Origin: Lepidodermella squamata
Lineage: Eukaryota; Gastrotricha
Reading direction: 5' to 3'
NCBI GenBank assembly: GCA_047495785.1
Contig: JBLDXI010000033.1
Location: forward strand, 496,001-560,000
Length of the DNA: 64,000 bases
The position numbers were made by a program, and so were the translations under genes. A model generated the notes under the pieces. It made no database searches, was not told the origin of the DNA, and saw only the letters and a program-made list of their open reading frames with translations. Positions 1-11,419 of this stretch are shown piece by piece (the first letter of the stretch is position 1; the number at the start of each line of letters is the position of its first letter).

Positions 1-759
1 TTGGACAAGTATTGATCCGCTGCTTTCAGAGATTTTTTCACCGTATCAGATTGCGGTTTATTCTGATGTGAGACGTAGTCCGGCTCGTTGTTGTAGAGGA
101 GGGCCAGGTCAACGTTTTCTATCGCTAAACAACGCACGGTTTCATTGATTCTTTCTTCGAATGTCACCTTGGTGTCATAAACCGCTCTGTGGAAGTCAGG
201 ATACCCCATCGCGAATTCGACCATAGAACCGGGCCAATACGATACCGCAGTTCGCTTGTTACCTGTTCGTCGAGCTGCGATCCAAATAGGCTCAGCTTGA
301 TCCCAGAATGCGGTATCGGTGCTGGAGACGTTGAATGTTCTGTTCAATTTTGGATCGTAAAAGCTGCTAGAGACAATGCCGTGGCTCTCAGGATACATGC
401 CAGTAACAATAGACCCTGCAAATATAATGGTGGAACTATAAAACTTTAATCAATTACTAACAGTGATTGGGGAGGGTGTCGCTCGGGAAGACGCTTCGAG
501 TAAGTTCGGAAATCAGTCCGCTTGTCCCGAAGGCTTTGAAAGTTGGCAGGTCATTCTCAGTTAAATAGAGTCTGCGGAATCCGTCAAATGAGATCACCAG
601 GAGCTTTTGATTCAGCCCTCTTATTTCAGCCGAATCGACAAGATTAATTACAAGATACAGCCCCAAATGTATCAGAAGTGACGTTTTGTATACAACATCT
701 TCACTGTTTTGAATGACTAGTGTGATATATTCGCATTGATGAGTTAAGCCTTGCATCAA
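1..759 (-). CDS. ENPP-family ectonucleotide pyrophosphatase/phosphodiesterase, copy A (partial, cut by left edge)
   Basis: Alkaline-phosphatase-superfamily enzyme that would hydrolyse phosphodiester or pyrophosphate bonds outside the cell. Exon 1 runs from 759 (or a later start) to 462 and holds the DGFR metal-site motif and the SDTLPNH catalytic-threonine motif (F of TFPNH is L here). A 46-bp intron (416-461, donor GTTAGT instead of the GTAAGC of copies B and C) leads to exon 2 (415 to the window edge), which contains GMYPESHGIV and the NEPDYVSH metal-ligand segment. The rest lies outside the window. The start is odd: the ATG aligned with the copy B start is followed by a 5-bp insertion that puts it out of frame, so translation would need an upstream in-frame ATG (759) within what is 5'UTR in copy B, giving a longer N-terminus ahead of the hydrophobic stretch. 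It may be a decaying copy. Confidence 0.8.
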
Positions 760-962
760 GCAATATAGTATGTATTTTTAAGGAACAGCTGAAAAAATGC
801 GTTATTGCAGTTCTAACACGCAAATTTAATTTTTAATTTTATTAAGGCTTAAGGCATTCAGAGTAATGTCATAACATCATAGTCACGAAACAGCAAATGC
901 GACAAAACAGCGAATACGTCGAAACAGCGCTAATAAAACCACGTACTTACACAAAAAGCGCG

Positions 963-1600
963 CTATTTATTATTGGAGGGTAAATTCGTCAACAAAAACT
1001 CAATCGGGGTGTTCGGATATTTAGCTTTCTTGAGTCCAAAAGGCGAATTAATCGTAAACAGGTAAGCTTCGAGGGTAGCAGAGTCAGCAATAGGGTTATC
1101 AATAATTGCCTCGCAGATTTTCTTCAACGCTTTGTTATGCCTCTCTACCTGTGGGTAGGTCCGCTTGAAGGGTAGCCCACTAAGCCCAGCCATGAGTCGG
1201 CCATCACTCAGATCCGGCTCCTTCTTGAAAAAGGAAATAATTTCGTACGGTGACGGGTGGGGCTTACCCACAAATTCCTGGAAGGATTTGTGCCAAACCT
1301 CCGCCTTGTTGTCTGAGGCCGGCAACACACGGACTTAACATTTCCAGAGTGCCGTGTCGAATCACGGGTTGGTATTAACCACCTTATGCCGATATAATCC
1401 AACATAATTATTTTCGAAATATTCGTAAAGCTGAATTAGGCCGTTCTCTTTTTTCTGCCACAGAAGGAGCCTGCAACAAGATCAAGCGGTAGAAGCGCAA
1501 TGCGGGCAGATATTTGCCCCATCTTTTCACCATCGGATTGCTGTTGTTTGCACCCTGCAATCCATATGCGCAAACATGACGGTTGACAGCCTGCAAAACA
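963..1600 (-). pseudogene. MULE-type (Mutator-like) transposase relic
   Basis: Minus-strand fragments in different frames match the C-terminal end of MULE transposases. The best preserved part (1328-963) reads DNKAEVWHKSFQEF, then HPSPYEIISFFKKE and a YPQVERHNKALKKICEAI segment, corresponding to the family pattern NN-x-x-E-x-WH ... HPNIW-x-F-x-x-x-L-x-x-E ... R-x-x-x-ER. Immediately upstream FDTALWKC is followed by an in-frame stop (1335-1337), and the preceding parts (LYEYFENNYVGL, and VCAYGLQGANNSNP) are in other frames. At least two frameshifts and one stop make it non-functional. No terminal inverted repeats were identified. Attribution rests on remembered family motifs, not on a search. 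Confidence 0.6.
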
Positions 1601-1645
1601 ATTTTAACGGCCGGGAATTACGCCAGACAGGGCTGCAAAACCTGC

Positions 1646-1746
1646 GAAATTTCCCGCGCACTTTCTCAAAATTTCCCGCTAATTTTGATCCATTTTAGCA
1701 AATTTTCCTGCAATTAACTGTCATTTTTCGAAAATTTCCCGCGCAC
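1646..1746. repeat. short dispersed repeat AAATTTCCCGCGCAC
   Basis: GAAATTTCCCGCGCAC at 1646-1661 and AAAATTTCCCGCGCAC at 1731-1746 are near-identical direct copies, with a shorter AAAATTTCCCGC at 1668-1679 between them. They flank the upstream side of the transposase relic and might be remains of a transposon end, but no partner on the other side was found. Confidence 0.4.
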
Positions 1747-1954
1747 ATTGAGCCACAAAATGCCTTTTTAGCTGGACGTCTTTATTATGGACGCACCCGA
1801 AAGAGTGGCTAATGAAATTGATACCGATAAGTCACTTGTCGACGAATTGACCGATTGACGAAGCGACGCATCGACGGGCAATAAAAAACGAATGATGAAC
1901 AGCTACACACACAAACATAAATGCACTTGCTGCGCAACAAAAAATGGCAAAGAT

Positions 1955-3785
1955 TCATTTGCTCGGCAAAACCGACCTATAATGAAAACTAATAACCATA
2001 ACTATCAACATAATAGCAGGGTTGTATGCTAAGTAATCAGCATGTGATTTTCCTGTCGTTAAGCCGGATAATGATTTGATTGTACTTTGATTGGAAGTCG
2101 AAGCCGACGGGTCAAACGGGTCGACAGCAAAGAGATCTCGAACTCGTTCGAGGCTAGCGTTAGTAGCAGCGGGTTGAATACCAGTAACATATGCCATGAT
2201 TGCGTAGATATCTTTCGTCTCGAACATTTGAGTCACTTTGTAGCCACCTTGTTTAAAAGCTGGACCACGAGCCATGAAAAGAGGTTGCATAACGGTTTCC
2301 TTAGGGTCATACCCATGAGTGGACTTAAAAGTCGAATTATTTGACTGGGAATGATAGGAATACATTAAGCGGTAAACAATGATGAAAGTTGAACAGTGCT
2401 TACTCTATCCATGGAAACGCCGATTTTACACAATATCATTATTTCGGGTATTCTGTCGCTGTTTGAAAAATGTAATTCGAACGGAACTTCTTTCTTCCAA
2501 TAGACATTGAAGAGGCCGGTTTCCAGACTTGCTTTTGTCAAATTAGCCATTACCTCGTTAGTCCGGCCTTCTTTGGGTCTTACCCCCATATAGGCACCAT
2601 ACATGTCCGGCTGCAAACAATTCACAGATAATTCTCATAAATTGCGGAAGTTAAGAAAATACAAGAAAGAAAAACTAAAATATGGCACAATATTTGACCA
2701 TTAAAGACTTGACAACTTAAGCATCTCATTCCAAATGTTGTGAAATGAAATTGGGTACGACGTTCGGAAGCAATCCGATCCAATACATTTGCTATCGAAA
2801 ATTCCTGAACGGATAATAGTACCGTCTTCAGTTTTCAGGGTTTTCTATTGAGTAAATCCAAGTTACTCAACAGCGCTTACAATATGGCTCGCTTTACAAC
2901 TACTGGTATGTTCATGGTGGAACCTGATTCATGGTCATTCAAGAGATTCAACTTACATATTCAATGCTCGCCATATCAACGTAATCACCCACGTATAAAA
3001 ACTTCTCAATGCTGACCATTCCATGATCTGCAAGGGCGATAATGTTCAAGTTCTCGTTGCTGAGACCGGCTTCTTCCAGGTATTTAAGAAGCTTGGCGAA
3101 GTAATCATCCGCTGCTTTGATAACTTTTTTCACCACGTCAGATTCAAGGTTATTGTAGTGTGCGGTGAAATCTGGCTCATTGTGGTAGAGCAGAGCTAGG
3201 TCGACGTTGTCTTTCGAAAGATAGCGAACCGTTTCATTGATCCTTTCTTCGAACGGCACTTTGTCGTTGTAGACCGTTGTATAGAAGTCAGGATACCCCA
3301 ACTCGAATTTGACAGCAGAACCGGGCCAATATGATGATGCAGTTCGTTTGTTACCTGTTCGTCGTGCTGCGATCCAAATAGGCTCAGCTTGATCCCAGAA
3401 TGCGGTATCGTGGCTGGAGACGTTGAATGTTTTGTCCAATTTCGGATCGTAAAAGCTGTTGGAGACGATGCCATGGCTTTCAGGATACATTCCAGTAACA
3501 ATAGACCCTGCAAAACCACTGATAAAACTTAAAAACATGAAGTATTTGCTTACAGTGATTAGGGAAGGTGTCGCTCGGGAAGACGCTTCGAGTAAGCTCG
3601 GAAATCAGTCCACTTGCTCCGAAGGCCTTAAAAGTTGGCAGGTCATTCTCAGTTAAATAGAGTCTGCGGAATCCGTCAAATAAGATCACCAAGAGCTTTT
3701 GATTCAGTCCTTTTATTTCAGCCGAATCGACAAGGTTAAATACAAGAGACAGCCCAAAATGTATCAGAAGTGACTTTTTGTACAT
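1955..3785 (-). CDS. ENPP-family ectonucleotide pyrophosphatase/phosphodiesterase, copy B
   Basis: Four exons: 3785-3554, 3507-2957, 2610-2404 and 2344-1955, giving 459 residues, close to the usual size of short ENPPs. A signal peptide (MYKKSLLIHFGLSLVFNLV) is followed by DGFR and the catalytic SDTFPNH threonine motif; splicing restores NHW at the first junction. Further metal-site segments are NEPDFTAH, LADHGM and STHGYDP, and FMARGPAFKQG is a family hallmark. The tail ends in a hydrophobic stretch (AIMLIVMVISF), so the protein is probably membrane- or GPI-attached outside the cell. Intron 2 is 346 bp against 59 bp in copy C, so something was inserted there. It is a tandem paralogue of the genes on either side. 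Substrate is unknown. Confidence 0.88.
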
Positions 3786-4353
3786 CTTTATGATTTTGAA
3801 TGACTAGTGTGATGTTTTCGTATTGGTGAAGTAAGACTTGCATCAAGCGAAATGATATGTATTTTTAAGGAACAGCTGAAAAAATGCGTTATTGCAGTTC
3901 TACCATCTAACACACAAATGTAAAATTTATTAAGGATCGGCTTGCCTTTTGAGTGATATGCAAGTTCTACGCGAATTCCCTGCCTGAAGGTTTTCTTTCC
4001 TTTTCTTTGTTAATGAAAATAATGTCATCATCCTAAAGGTGGAGGTTGTTAGGTTACTCGCAGTCTTTTTCTACGAATTAATTCATCTTTCAGCTGAGGC
4101 TGAGGCTGGCAGTCTACCGAGATTGCAATTTTCACCGAATTTCGCCAAAGTTTCAATTTTTTATATTGCAAAAAATGTCATACTCCGACCTCCGAGCGAA
4201 ATGAAATGCGTGGCAAATGATGATTCATCCCGTTTAGGAGGCCAGGACCAAGATTGATTAAAACATGTCTGAAGCACTAAAATTTTAATTTATTTCAGCA
4301 GGCAAGCAAACGTGGTAAACAGAAACAAAAATCAGCAGGTAGAATAACCCGTA
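3786..4353. other. intergenic region between ENPP copies B and C
   Basis: The part next to copy B (about 3786-3910) is similar to the corresponding upstream region of copy A (about 760-830), showing that the tandem duplication included 5' flanking DNA. A short plus-strand open frame (4039-4257) shows no protein-like features and is not called. Confidence 0.5.
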
Positions 4354-5876
4354 TCACTTAGCTAAATCAACACGTAAAACTAAGAAACAGAAAATCAAAA
4401 TAATAGCAGTGTTGTACTTCAAGTTATCAGCACGCGATTTGGCAGTAGTTGAGCCTGATAAAGATTTCGTTGTAGTTGGTTTGGAGGTCGAGGCTGACGG
4501 GTCAAAAGGGTCGACAGCAAAGAGGTCTCGAACTCGTTCCAGGCTGGCATTAGTAGCAGCGGGTTGAATACCAGTTACATGTGCCATGATGGCATAGATA
4601 TCTTTCGTCTCAAACATTCGAGCCGCTTTGAAGCCACCCTGCTTGAAAGCCGGGCCGCGAGCCATGAAAAGAGGTTGCATAACGGATTCCTTTGGGTCGA
4701 ATCCATGAGAGGAGCCGCCTGACGAGCTTGCAGACTAACAAGAGAAGAAAATGATTGACAAGATTCAGCGATGAAGAACTTACCCTTGCCATGTAAACGC
4801 CGACTTTACACATGATAACAATTTCTGTGATTCTGTCGTTGTTTGAATAGTGAAATTCAAGTGGCACGTCCTTCTTCCAATAGACATTGAAGAGGCCGGT
4901 TTCCTGACTAGCTTTAGTCAAATTTGCCATAACCTCGTCAGCTCGGCCTTCTTTAGGTCTTACACCCATGGACGCACCATATTGCGTCGGCTGAAAAATT
5001 GTGATAAAAATGTATCAAAGCTCACAATAGTTTGAGAGATCCAGCTTACATATTCAATGCTAGCCATATCGATATAATTGCCAACATACAGCCGAGTTTC
5101 AACGTAAACCATACCATGATCAGCCAGAGTGATGATATTCAAATTGCTCTGGTTCAGGCCGGCTTCTTCCAAGTATTTAAGAATCTTGCCCATGTAATCG
5201 TCAGTTTCCTTCAGAACCTTTTTCACCTTGTCGGATTCCGGTTTATTATCATGCCCAGTTTTGTCTGGCTCGTTGTGGTAGAGCAGGGCAAGGTCGACGT
5301 TCTCTTTCGAAAGATATCGAACCGTTTCATTGATCCTTTCTTCGAATGGCACTTTGTCGTTGTAGACCTCTCGATAGAAGTCAGGAGTTCCCAAATCGAA
5401 TTTGACGGCAGAACCAGGCCAGAAGGAGACCCCGGTTCGCTTGTTACCCGTTCGTCGGGCTGCGATCCAGATAGGCTCAGCCTGGTCCCAGAAAGCTGTA
5501 TCAAGGCTCGACATGGTGAATGTTTTGTTCAGTTTTGGATCATAAAAGCTGTTGGAGACGATGCCGTGGCTCTCAGAATACATTCCAGTGGCAATCGACC
5601 CTGAAAAGTCAACAGTAAAACTTGATAACATAAATCTCAGTGCTTACAGTGATTAGGGAATGTGTCACTAGGAAAGACGCTTTGAGTGAGTTCGGAAACC
5701 ACTCCGCTTTTCCCGAAGGTGTTGAAGTTTGGAAGATCGTTATCGGCTAAATAAAGCCGTCGAAAGCCGTCGAATGAGATCACCAGCAATTTTTGATTGA
5801 GCCCTTTTATTTCGGCCGAATGGGCCCCGATGGTGACCATGAGCAGCCAAGAGCAGATGAACAGCGAGTTTTTCAT
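4354..5876 (-). CDS. ENPP-family ectonucleotide pyrophosphatase/phosphodiesterase, copy C
   Basis: Four exons: 5876-5648, 5600-5050, 4990-4784 and 4734-4354 (introns 47, 59 and 49 bp), coding for 455 residues. Signal peptide about 1-20. Predicted zinc and catalytic residues by family comparison: Asp36 (DGFR), nucleophile Thr72 (SDTFPNH), Asp189 and His193 (EPDKTGH), Asp237 and His238 (LADHGM), and His339 (SSHGFDP). All seven are present, so the enzyme should be active. FMARGPAFKQG follows the last histidine. A C-terminal hydrophobic segment (AIILIFCFLVL) suggests membrane or GPI attachment. This is the cleanest of the three tandem copies, with an intact start and regular splice sites. Substrate class (nucleotide or lipid) cannot be decided. 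Confidence 0.9.
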
Positions 5877-7072
5877 AGTCTTAAATTGCTAATACGATAT
5901 TGAGTGTGAATCACGGCGGACCTAGCAGTCTATTTGTTTAGGAAACAGCTGCGAATTGGGCGGTGCTCCTTTCCCTGTTAAAACGCTCACTTTAAAGAGT
6001 GCACCGGAAACCACACCTAAGCAGCCTAAGCAGCCTTTGTGACCTTTTTCACCTCCCTCATTAGAATTCGTACGTCATAATCATGTGGTGTCTGTAAAGG
6101 AGTCTTTATCATGATTTATTGCTGGGTCAATAAAGATTAAAGATTTTGCGACCATTTTCGGACAAAGAATAATTGACTTATAAATTCGGGTTTCTCGGGT
6201 TCGCACAAAATAATATCAGGCATGTAATGGAAAAGCTCTTTGCTCTTTTTCCCAGGTGAAGATAGGCGTTTCAATTGGTAACATTGAATTAGGGAAAAGC
6301 CAAGTTCGAGTTGTTAGTCCACTTCATGTGCTGTGTAAAACAAGCTGGTGAGGCGAAATAACGGCTTCGCAGAAGTCAATTTCGGATAAGCAAGCGACGT
6401 TTCATCATACGTTAAGTTAATTTTTATTAATTTTATCTAAAATAATGATCGATTAGGAAAGGATCCCGCCAAATTGAACGTTGTATCAATTGCTTATCAA
6501 AAGAAGTTCACGGGTAGCATAGTTAGTGCAAGTAATATACGGCTCGCTTCCATCGAATCAGCTCCCTTGGTTCAAATCGTGACTTGAGAAGAAAGGATAC
6601 CAAAAAAACCAGTAATGAAACAAAAACATCCGATGTAGACACACATGGTTGGTTTTTTGCGTACTGGGCTTGCTCTCATATATAGGATAGCGTGCAACTT
6701 CCTGCTCTATTGATGATTACTAACGACTACAATGTTTGTGAGCGCGTATGCTTTTTTACCAAATATGCTGTGTTTTTTGCTTGTTTACCTGGCCTAACGT
6801 TAAAGTGCCGCCGAGAAATCTATTCTTTGATGAGATATTATGTGATTTTGCGGCTGGATTCCAAAAACATGAAACCGGCTGATGGTAGGTTAATCGATTT
6901 ATGCGCGCCCGTTTCCTGGTTGGGCCATTTTACCTCATGGAAGCAGGAATAAATGTATTTTTGTCCTCGGAGATCATCATATTCCCATTATATACCGGAT
7001 GAGTGATTACACAGAGTATTTACAAATCATACGCATTCAGCGATCAAGCTATAACTGATTTTTAAAACTAAA
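5877..7072. other. intergenic region upstream of the receptor array
   Basis: Separates the minus-strand ENPP cluster from the plus-strand channel array. It contains a weak tRNA-like stretch (6511-6585, rejected), an open frame at 6692-6952 without protein-like composition, and a TATA-like sequence at 6989-6995 close to the first channel gene. Confidence 0.45.
6989..6995 (+). promoter_or_regulatory. candidate TATA box for pLGIC gene 1
   Basis: TATATAC lies 78 bp before the ATG at 7073, in a region with no other gene. Position and sequence fit a TATA box; the transcription start has not been observed. Confidence 0.35.
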
Positions 7073-8275
7073 ATGTCCTTCCAGGTCAAAAACGCGTGCG
7101 TTTTAATTTATTTATACCTGTCTGCAGTATTCGCAGAGGGTGAAAAGTACGATTTTGCTGAGGCATTGGTGAAATCATGCCCACACTTACAGCCGATGGT
7201 ATACTCGCCAACTTGCGTAAGCGGGCGCCTCAGATCCACAAATTCATCAATGTGCCAGTCAACCCCTGTAAAACTAACCCCACAGTTGCAAAGATTCCAG
7301 CGGATCGATGATGTGGCTGAGACTATGACAGTTTCAGGGTCTTTGAGGATTAGATGGAGGGTATATTGCCCAGACTTCAAATTTGATCACAATCCTGACT
7401 CTGAGTGGTATTTACCTGATAACGAGACTTCAGAGGAGTTGGTCATAAATCTTGATCCAACTTCATTCTGGAAACCGGCTATTCATCACCAGAACGCAGT
7501 CACAAATTTCGGCTTCAACGATGGTACTTTCGCCGAGAGGTTTTACGTAGTCTATTACTCCTCCACTAAAGGATACCTTGTATTTTGGTGGCAGCGTTTC
7601 GGAGTATTTTCATCAACCCAAAGTGGTATGGACTTCAAAAACTTCCCGTTTGATATCCAAAGTTTGGATATGGAGTTCGCCATGCAAATTAACAACAGGG
7701 CAGTTGAATTTTCGCCGGATATTCAGCAACCTCATTCTAGGTTCATGTCGCCTGGGGCTGGTTGGATATTCGAGGGAATGGAACGAGTTAACGATTCCAA
7801 TTTGGTTTTGGAAAATAAAAGCGGATTGATCTTTCGGCTGAAGTTCCGCCGCAAATCTGACTTCTTTGTTTACGGATTGCTCGCGCCATGCTGTATGCTA
7901 TCAGTCCTAGAACTTACAGCTTTTTTCTTACCAGTCGGGTCTGTTGATAGACCAATGTTTTGCGTTACTATCCTGCTCGCTTTTACCTTTCTTCAAACTG
8001 AAATTATATCTTTCGTCCCCCCTAAACCGACCCGATCGTTTCTGAGTAATTACACAGATCTGAGTTCAATTTTAGCCTGGGCGTTGACTATATATATGCT
8101 GATGACTAATCGTCTGATGAGCGAACCCTCGAAAACTCATTGGATAAATCGAAGCGTTAGAATTTTCGGAAAATCTTACCCTAAGATGAGCTTGATTGAT
8201 TTCTTTGTAATTGCGATCTCAGTCCTGATGTTTCTAGGAATACAGGCGTACGCTTTGTCAGTTGGCCTGACCTGA
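7073..8275 (+). CDS. pLGIC 1: pentameric ligand-gated ion channel subunit lacking the Cys-loop
   Basis: Single-exon gene, 400 residues. Signal peptide about 1-22, then the family's N-terminal cysteines (SCPHLQPMVYSPTC, SMCQ, and RVYCPDF), the FWKPAIHHQNAV loop-A region, and four membrane segments near the C-terminus. M2 starts DRPMFCVTILLAFTFLQ, with an acidic residue at -1' and Leu at 9'. The M3-M4 loop is only about 30 residues and the protein ends just after M4. The Cys-loop position reads TQSGMDFKNFPFDIQSLD: FPFD is kept but both cysteines are replaced (Ser and Leu). The frame is intact with every other hallmark present, so it looks functional rather than decayed. It is the first gene of the array, followed by a GABA-B-like receptor. 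Confidence 0.95.
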   Translation: MSFQVKNACVLIYLYLSAVFAEGEKYDFAEALVKSCPHLQPMVYSPTCVSGRLRSTNSSMCQSTPVKLTPQLQRFQRIDDVAETMTVSGSLRIRWRVYCPDFKFDHNPDSEWYLPDNETSEELVINLDPTSFWKPAIHHQNAVTNFGFNDGTFAERFYVVYYSSTKGYLVFWWQRFGVFSSTQSGMDFKNFPFDIQSLDMEFAMQINNRAVEFSPDIQQPHSRFMSPGAGWIFEGMERVNDSNLVLENKSGLIFRLKFRRKSDFFVYGLLAPCCMLSVLELTAFFLPVGSVDRPMFCVTILLAFTFLQTEIISFVPPKPTRSFLSNYTDLSSILAWALTIYMLMTNRLMSEPSKTHWINRSVRIFGKSYPKMSLIDFFVIAISVLMFLGIQAYALSVGLT

Positions 8276-8559
8276 ACAAAAATTGAATCTGTCCGACGTC
8301 CGACGCCTGGGTAACTTTTTATGGAATGTCAGTAGTAGACAGACGAAAACACAAGCAATTAGCTTGATCGCATTTACTACACACAATTGACTAACTCTTG
8401 ACCCGATTTAATATCGTGTAATTGCGAGAAGTAAAAGATTCTCGACGTTTCGGCTAACTCTCAACATAATTAAAAAATAAGGCAGGAGATGTGAGTGTAA
8501 AATTTTCTTAAACATATCGACCTGATCTTTATTTTGGTTTTTACACACCATCCCAAATA

Positions 8560-10957
8560 ATGAGGCTGTTGGTTTATATTTTCTTCATGCAATTCGCTCT
8601 TGAAGGAAATGCTGCCTTGCCCACGAAACCGTATGAATTAGTCATGCTGAACATGATGCCAGTTTCGGGTCCGAATATTCCGACCGCTTGCAGCACGGCA
8701 GCCAAGTTGGTAATCGATACTGCTAACTCCCGCAATGACGTGTTGCCAGACTACCGCATAAGAATGGTTCTAAAAGATGAGGGGCCAGCAGCGATGAAGG
8801 GACCTCAAAGCTTCATCAACTTCTTATGGGAGTTTGAGATTAATAGATCGAATAACTCATACATTTCTCCAATTGTCGTCGGAACTTCACTCGCTTGCCA
8901 AAGTAAGGTTTAAAAATTCTTTTGAGCTATTTAAAATGCAAAACCTACTATTTTCAGCCAATGCACTCGCTATCAAGTCGAACAAGTTCATTCAGTTTGC
9001 TGAGGGCTGTGCCGGGCCTACTCTCATCGCGAGACGTAACTTGTTCAATCATCTCTATCGAGCCCAGGGGCCCTATGAAAATATGGCTAACTTGATTCCG
9101 ATTTTCGCTAAGCAAATTGGTGGATGGAAGCAAATGGCAATTTTCACATCTTCAGCAAACGCGAATGACGACATATTCGGGCGTATGCTTCAAACTGTCT
9201 TCGCCCAACAAAATATTGACGTTCCTTACTACGGAAGTGAGGCTGATGTGACTCCAGCTGTCATAGACACCATCAAAGCAAGTGGGGCTAGAATAATAGT
9301 TTCAGCTCATGGTCAACCAGGGTTGTACGTGAAGTTTCTGTGTTTGGCTTACAACGCTGGCATGACAGCTCCGTACTACCTGTACATCGCTAATTTTTTC
9401 ACCTATACAACTGCCGACGATCCGGGATTGCAGTTGATACCCGGCTGTACGAGAGCTATGATAGCCGAGATGATGAAAGTCACGCTATTCTTCGGCCTGG
9501 TTCAGTTTGGTTGGCAGAAATTCGAACCAACGCCCTTCGGTTACGATATCGATGGCTTTGAAGCTTACTTGTCAAAGGAACTCAATGGAACTCGGGTTAA
9601 TGATATCGGGCAAAGACACATCTGTCACGATGCCGCTATGGGTACAGTCTTAGCTCTAAACCGAAGCGAAACAGAGCTTAGAAAAAGGTACAACATGAGC
9701 TTGAAAGACTTTGAAACAAGCCCAGACTTGGTTCGAAGAATTGTCAACGAAAGCACCGCAGCGACTGACTTCATCGGACTGAGGGTTGGTAGGATCAAAT
9801 TCTCGGAGCGTCTGCTCATCGATGATGAAGATGTATTCGTGGTCCAGCCGATTACTGGCGCTGTTCGCATCATTTATAAAATAATTCGGGCGGATAATGA
9901 CTCAAAATCAACTGGATACAAGATATTACCAATCAACCCACCGATTTGGTTCACGAGATCAGGCCAGCCTCCGAAAGATTTGTCAAGCGTAATTCATCTC
10001 GTTACCAGCTTTCCTCCAGCTACATTCGGGATTTTAACATTCATATCTGCGGCTCTAATTCCTTTACAAATCTCGATCCTCGCTGTTTTACGAAAGAGAG
10101 TTAATCGAGATCACTTCATATTTTACTTCAACTTTCCGACAAATTTCTTTTTTCTCTTCGGTTGTTTCGTTCTCGACGTTGGTTCAATTCTCATCCTCGT
10201 GGAATTGGCGTACTACCAGCAATATTTATGTAAGATTCGGGCTCTTTTCATACCGATTGGGGTTACAATTTGTAACAGTGTGATGATGGTCCGAATTTTC
10301 GGTTTACGAGACATTATGAGATCTTTGAAGGACATCATGTTCAAGAGTGATGCTAGCAGCATTACTTCGGCAGACTTCAAAGAGCACATGAAAAAGCGAG
10401 TTCCTAAGTCGAAACTTGCCCAGATTGCAATCGGATCGATTATTTCAGGTTTGGTTGCTGTTTCGGTTTTCATTTGGATCTTCGCCGTTGATGCTTTCTC
10501 TGTGAAGTACGTTTCCTCGCAGGTAATGTTCGACGAGGCTCTAGATTCTTACTTCGATGTCACGAGTTCATTTTGTGTTTCGGAGACTGAGTATTCTTGG
10601 CTTGCCGCTTTTATTGGATTGAATGCGTTCATTCTACTTGCCAGCTGCTTTTTCGCTTATGACAGCCGGACGAAAATGAAAATTTTGCATTTCTATGACT
10701 TCGAGTGCAATATGCTGCGAATGGCGATAGTCAACTCAACTACGATTTTCTTCGCTTTTCTCCTCATCGTCTACTTGCTGGGATCAGGGTCTGAATATAA
10801 CCAGATGACAGCTTTCATTGTTGGCTCGCTGCTTTATTCCGGCTCGAATTTTATGATTATGTATTTCCCTGTATGGTCGAATCGTTGGCCGGTGGTGAAG
10901 AAGGAGCACTCGAAAATTGCTGTATTTTCCGCAAAACATAGCGGCGTCTCTCTATAA
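8560..10957 (+). CDS. GABA-B-like class C G-protein-coupled receptor 1
   Basis: Two exons (8560-8902 and 8958-10957) with a 55-bp GTAAGG...TTTTCAG intron give 780 residues. A signal peptide (1-18) precedes a Venus-flytrap ligand-binding domain: VMLNMMPVSGPNIPTAC, NSRNDVLPDYRIRMVLKDEG and GARIIVSAHGQ match GABA-B ectodomain segments. There is no cysteine-rich domain, as in GABA-B. Seven membrane segments begin near residue 468; CKIRALF, FGLRDIMRSLK, WIFAVDAF and WLAAFIGLNAFILLASCFFA line up with GABA-B transmembrane segments 3 to 5. The cytoplasmic tail is only about 20 residues and has no coiled coil, unlike GABA-B1/B2. Ligand unknown. Sits between pLGIC 1 and a second receptor of the same type. 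Confidence 0.9.
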
Positions 10958-11419
10958 AAACAGATCGATACGGCAATTTCAATCAACCTTTTCATTAACT
11001 AATTTAACTGTTAGCATTTTAGCGAGCTTGCTTCTTTCTCTTAATTGGTTTCAAAAAGCAAAATGTCGGTGTTTTAATTTCAGAAATTGTGGATCGGCCA
11101 ATTTACCCACTACGCAGATCACTCTGATCTAATTGCTTATGCTTTAAGGCCTACCCGTCCTAAACGTAATGGCACCGTTCTTTGAAATGAAGTGGATCAA
11201 GTATTATTAGTTGAAGCACAGATCAGTAAAACTAGTTGATTGCATATTTAATTGGCTGGAATTACTCGGACTCCTAGTCGCCTACTCGAGGCATTCAATT
11301 TGCTAAGTGGGATATTAGTTGTTTGCAAAGATAACGAGATATTATTGAAATAAGACTATAAAAGCTGGTGGGGTATCGACGCATTCCCATTTCGATTCAT
11401 TTTCTCAAAATTTCAAGTT
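10958..11419. other. intergenic region between GABA-B-like receptors 1 and 2
   Basis: No coding signal. It holds the TATA box of the downstream receptor at 11357-11364. Confidence 0.5.
11357..11364 (+). promoter_or_regulatory. TATA box for GABA-B-like receptor 2
   Basis: A perfect TATAAAAG lies 63 bp before the ATG at 11420, leaving room for a start site about 30 bp downstream and a short 5'UTR. Confidence 0.55.

Larger units (their letters stand above)
760..1954. other. intergenic region between ENPP copies A and B
   Basis: Contains a decayed transposase (963-1600), short TTTCCCGC-type repeats (1646-1746) and, near 883-945, about three imperfect GAAACAGC-containing units. Nothing else coding was recognised. 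The 1750-1954 stretch is unremarkable. Confidence 0.5.

Noticed and set aside
4039-4257. Plus-strand 72-codon open frame between ENPP copies B and C
   Set aside because: No domain, no homologous counterpart between the other copies, and composition like surrounding DNA.
5032-5604. 190-codon plus-strand frame antisense to ENPP copy C
   Set aside because: Shadow of the enzyme's coding exon; the minus-strand reading has all catalytic motifs and regular splice sites.
6511-6585. tRNA-like sequence with A-box-like TAGCATAGTTAGT and B-box-like GGTTCAAATC
   Set aside because: The T-arm does not pair (CTTGG against CGTGA) and no acceptor stem is visible; at best a tRNA-derived relic.
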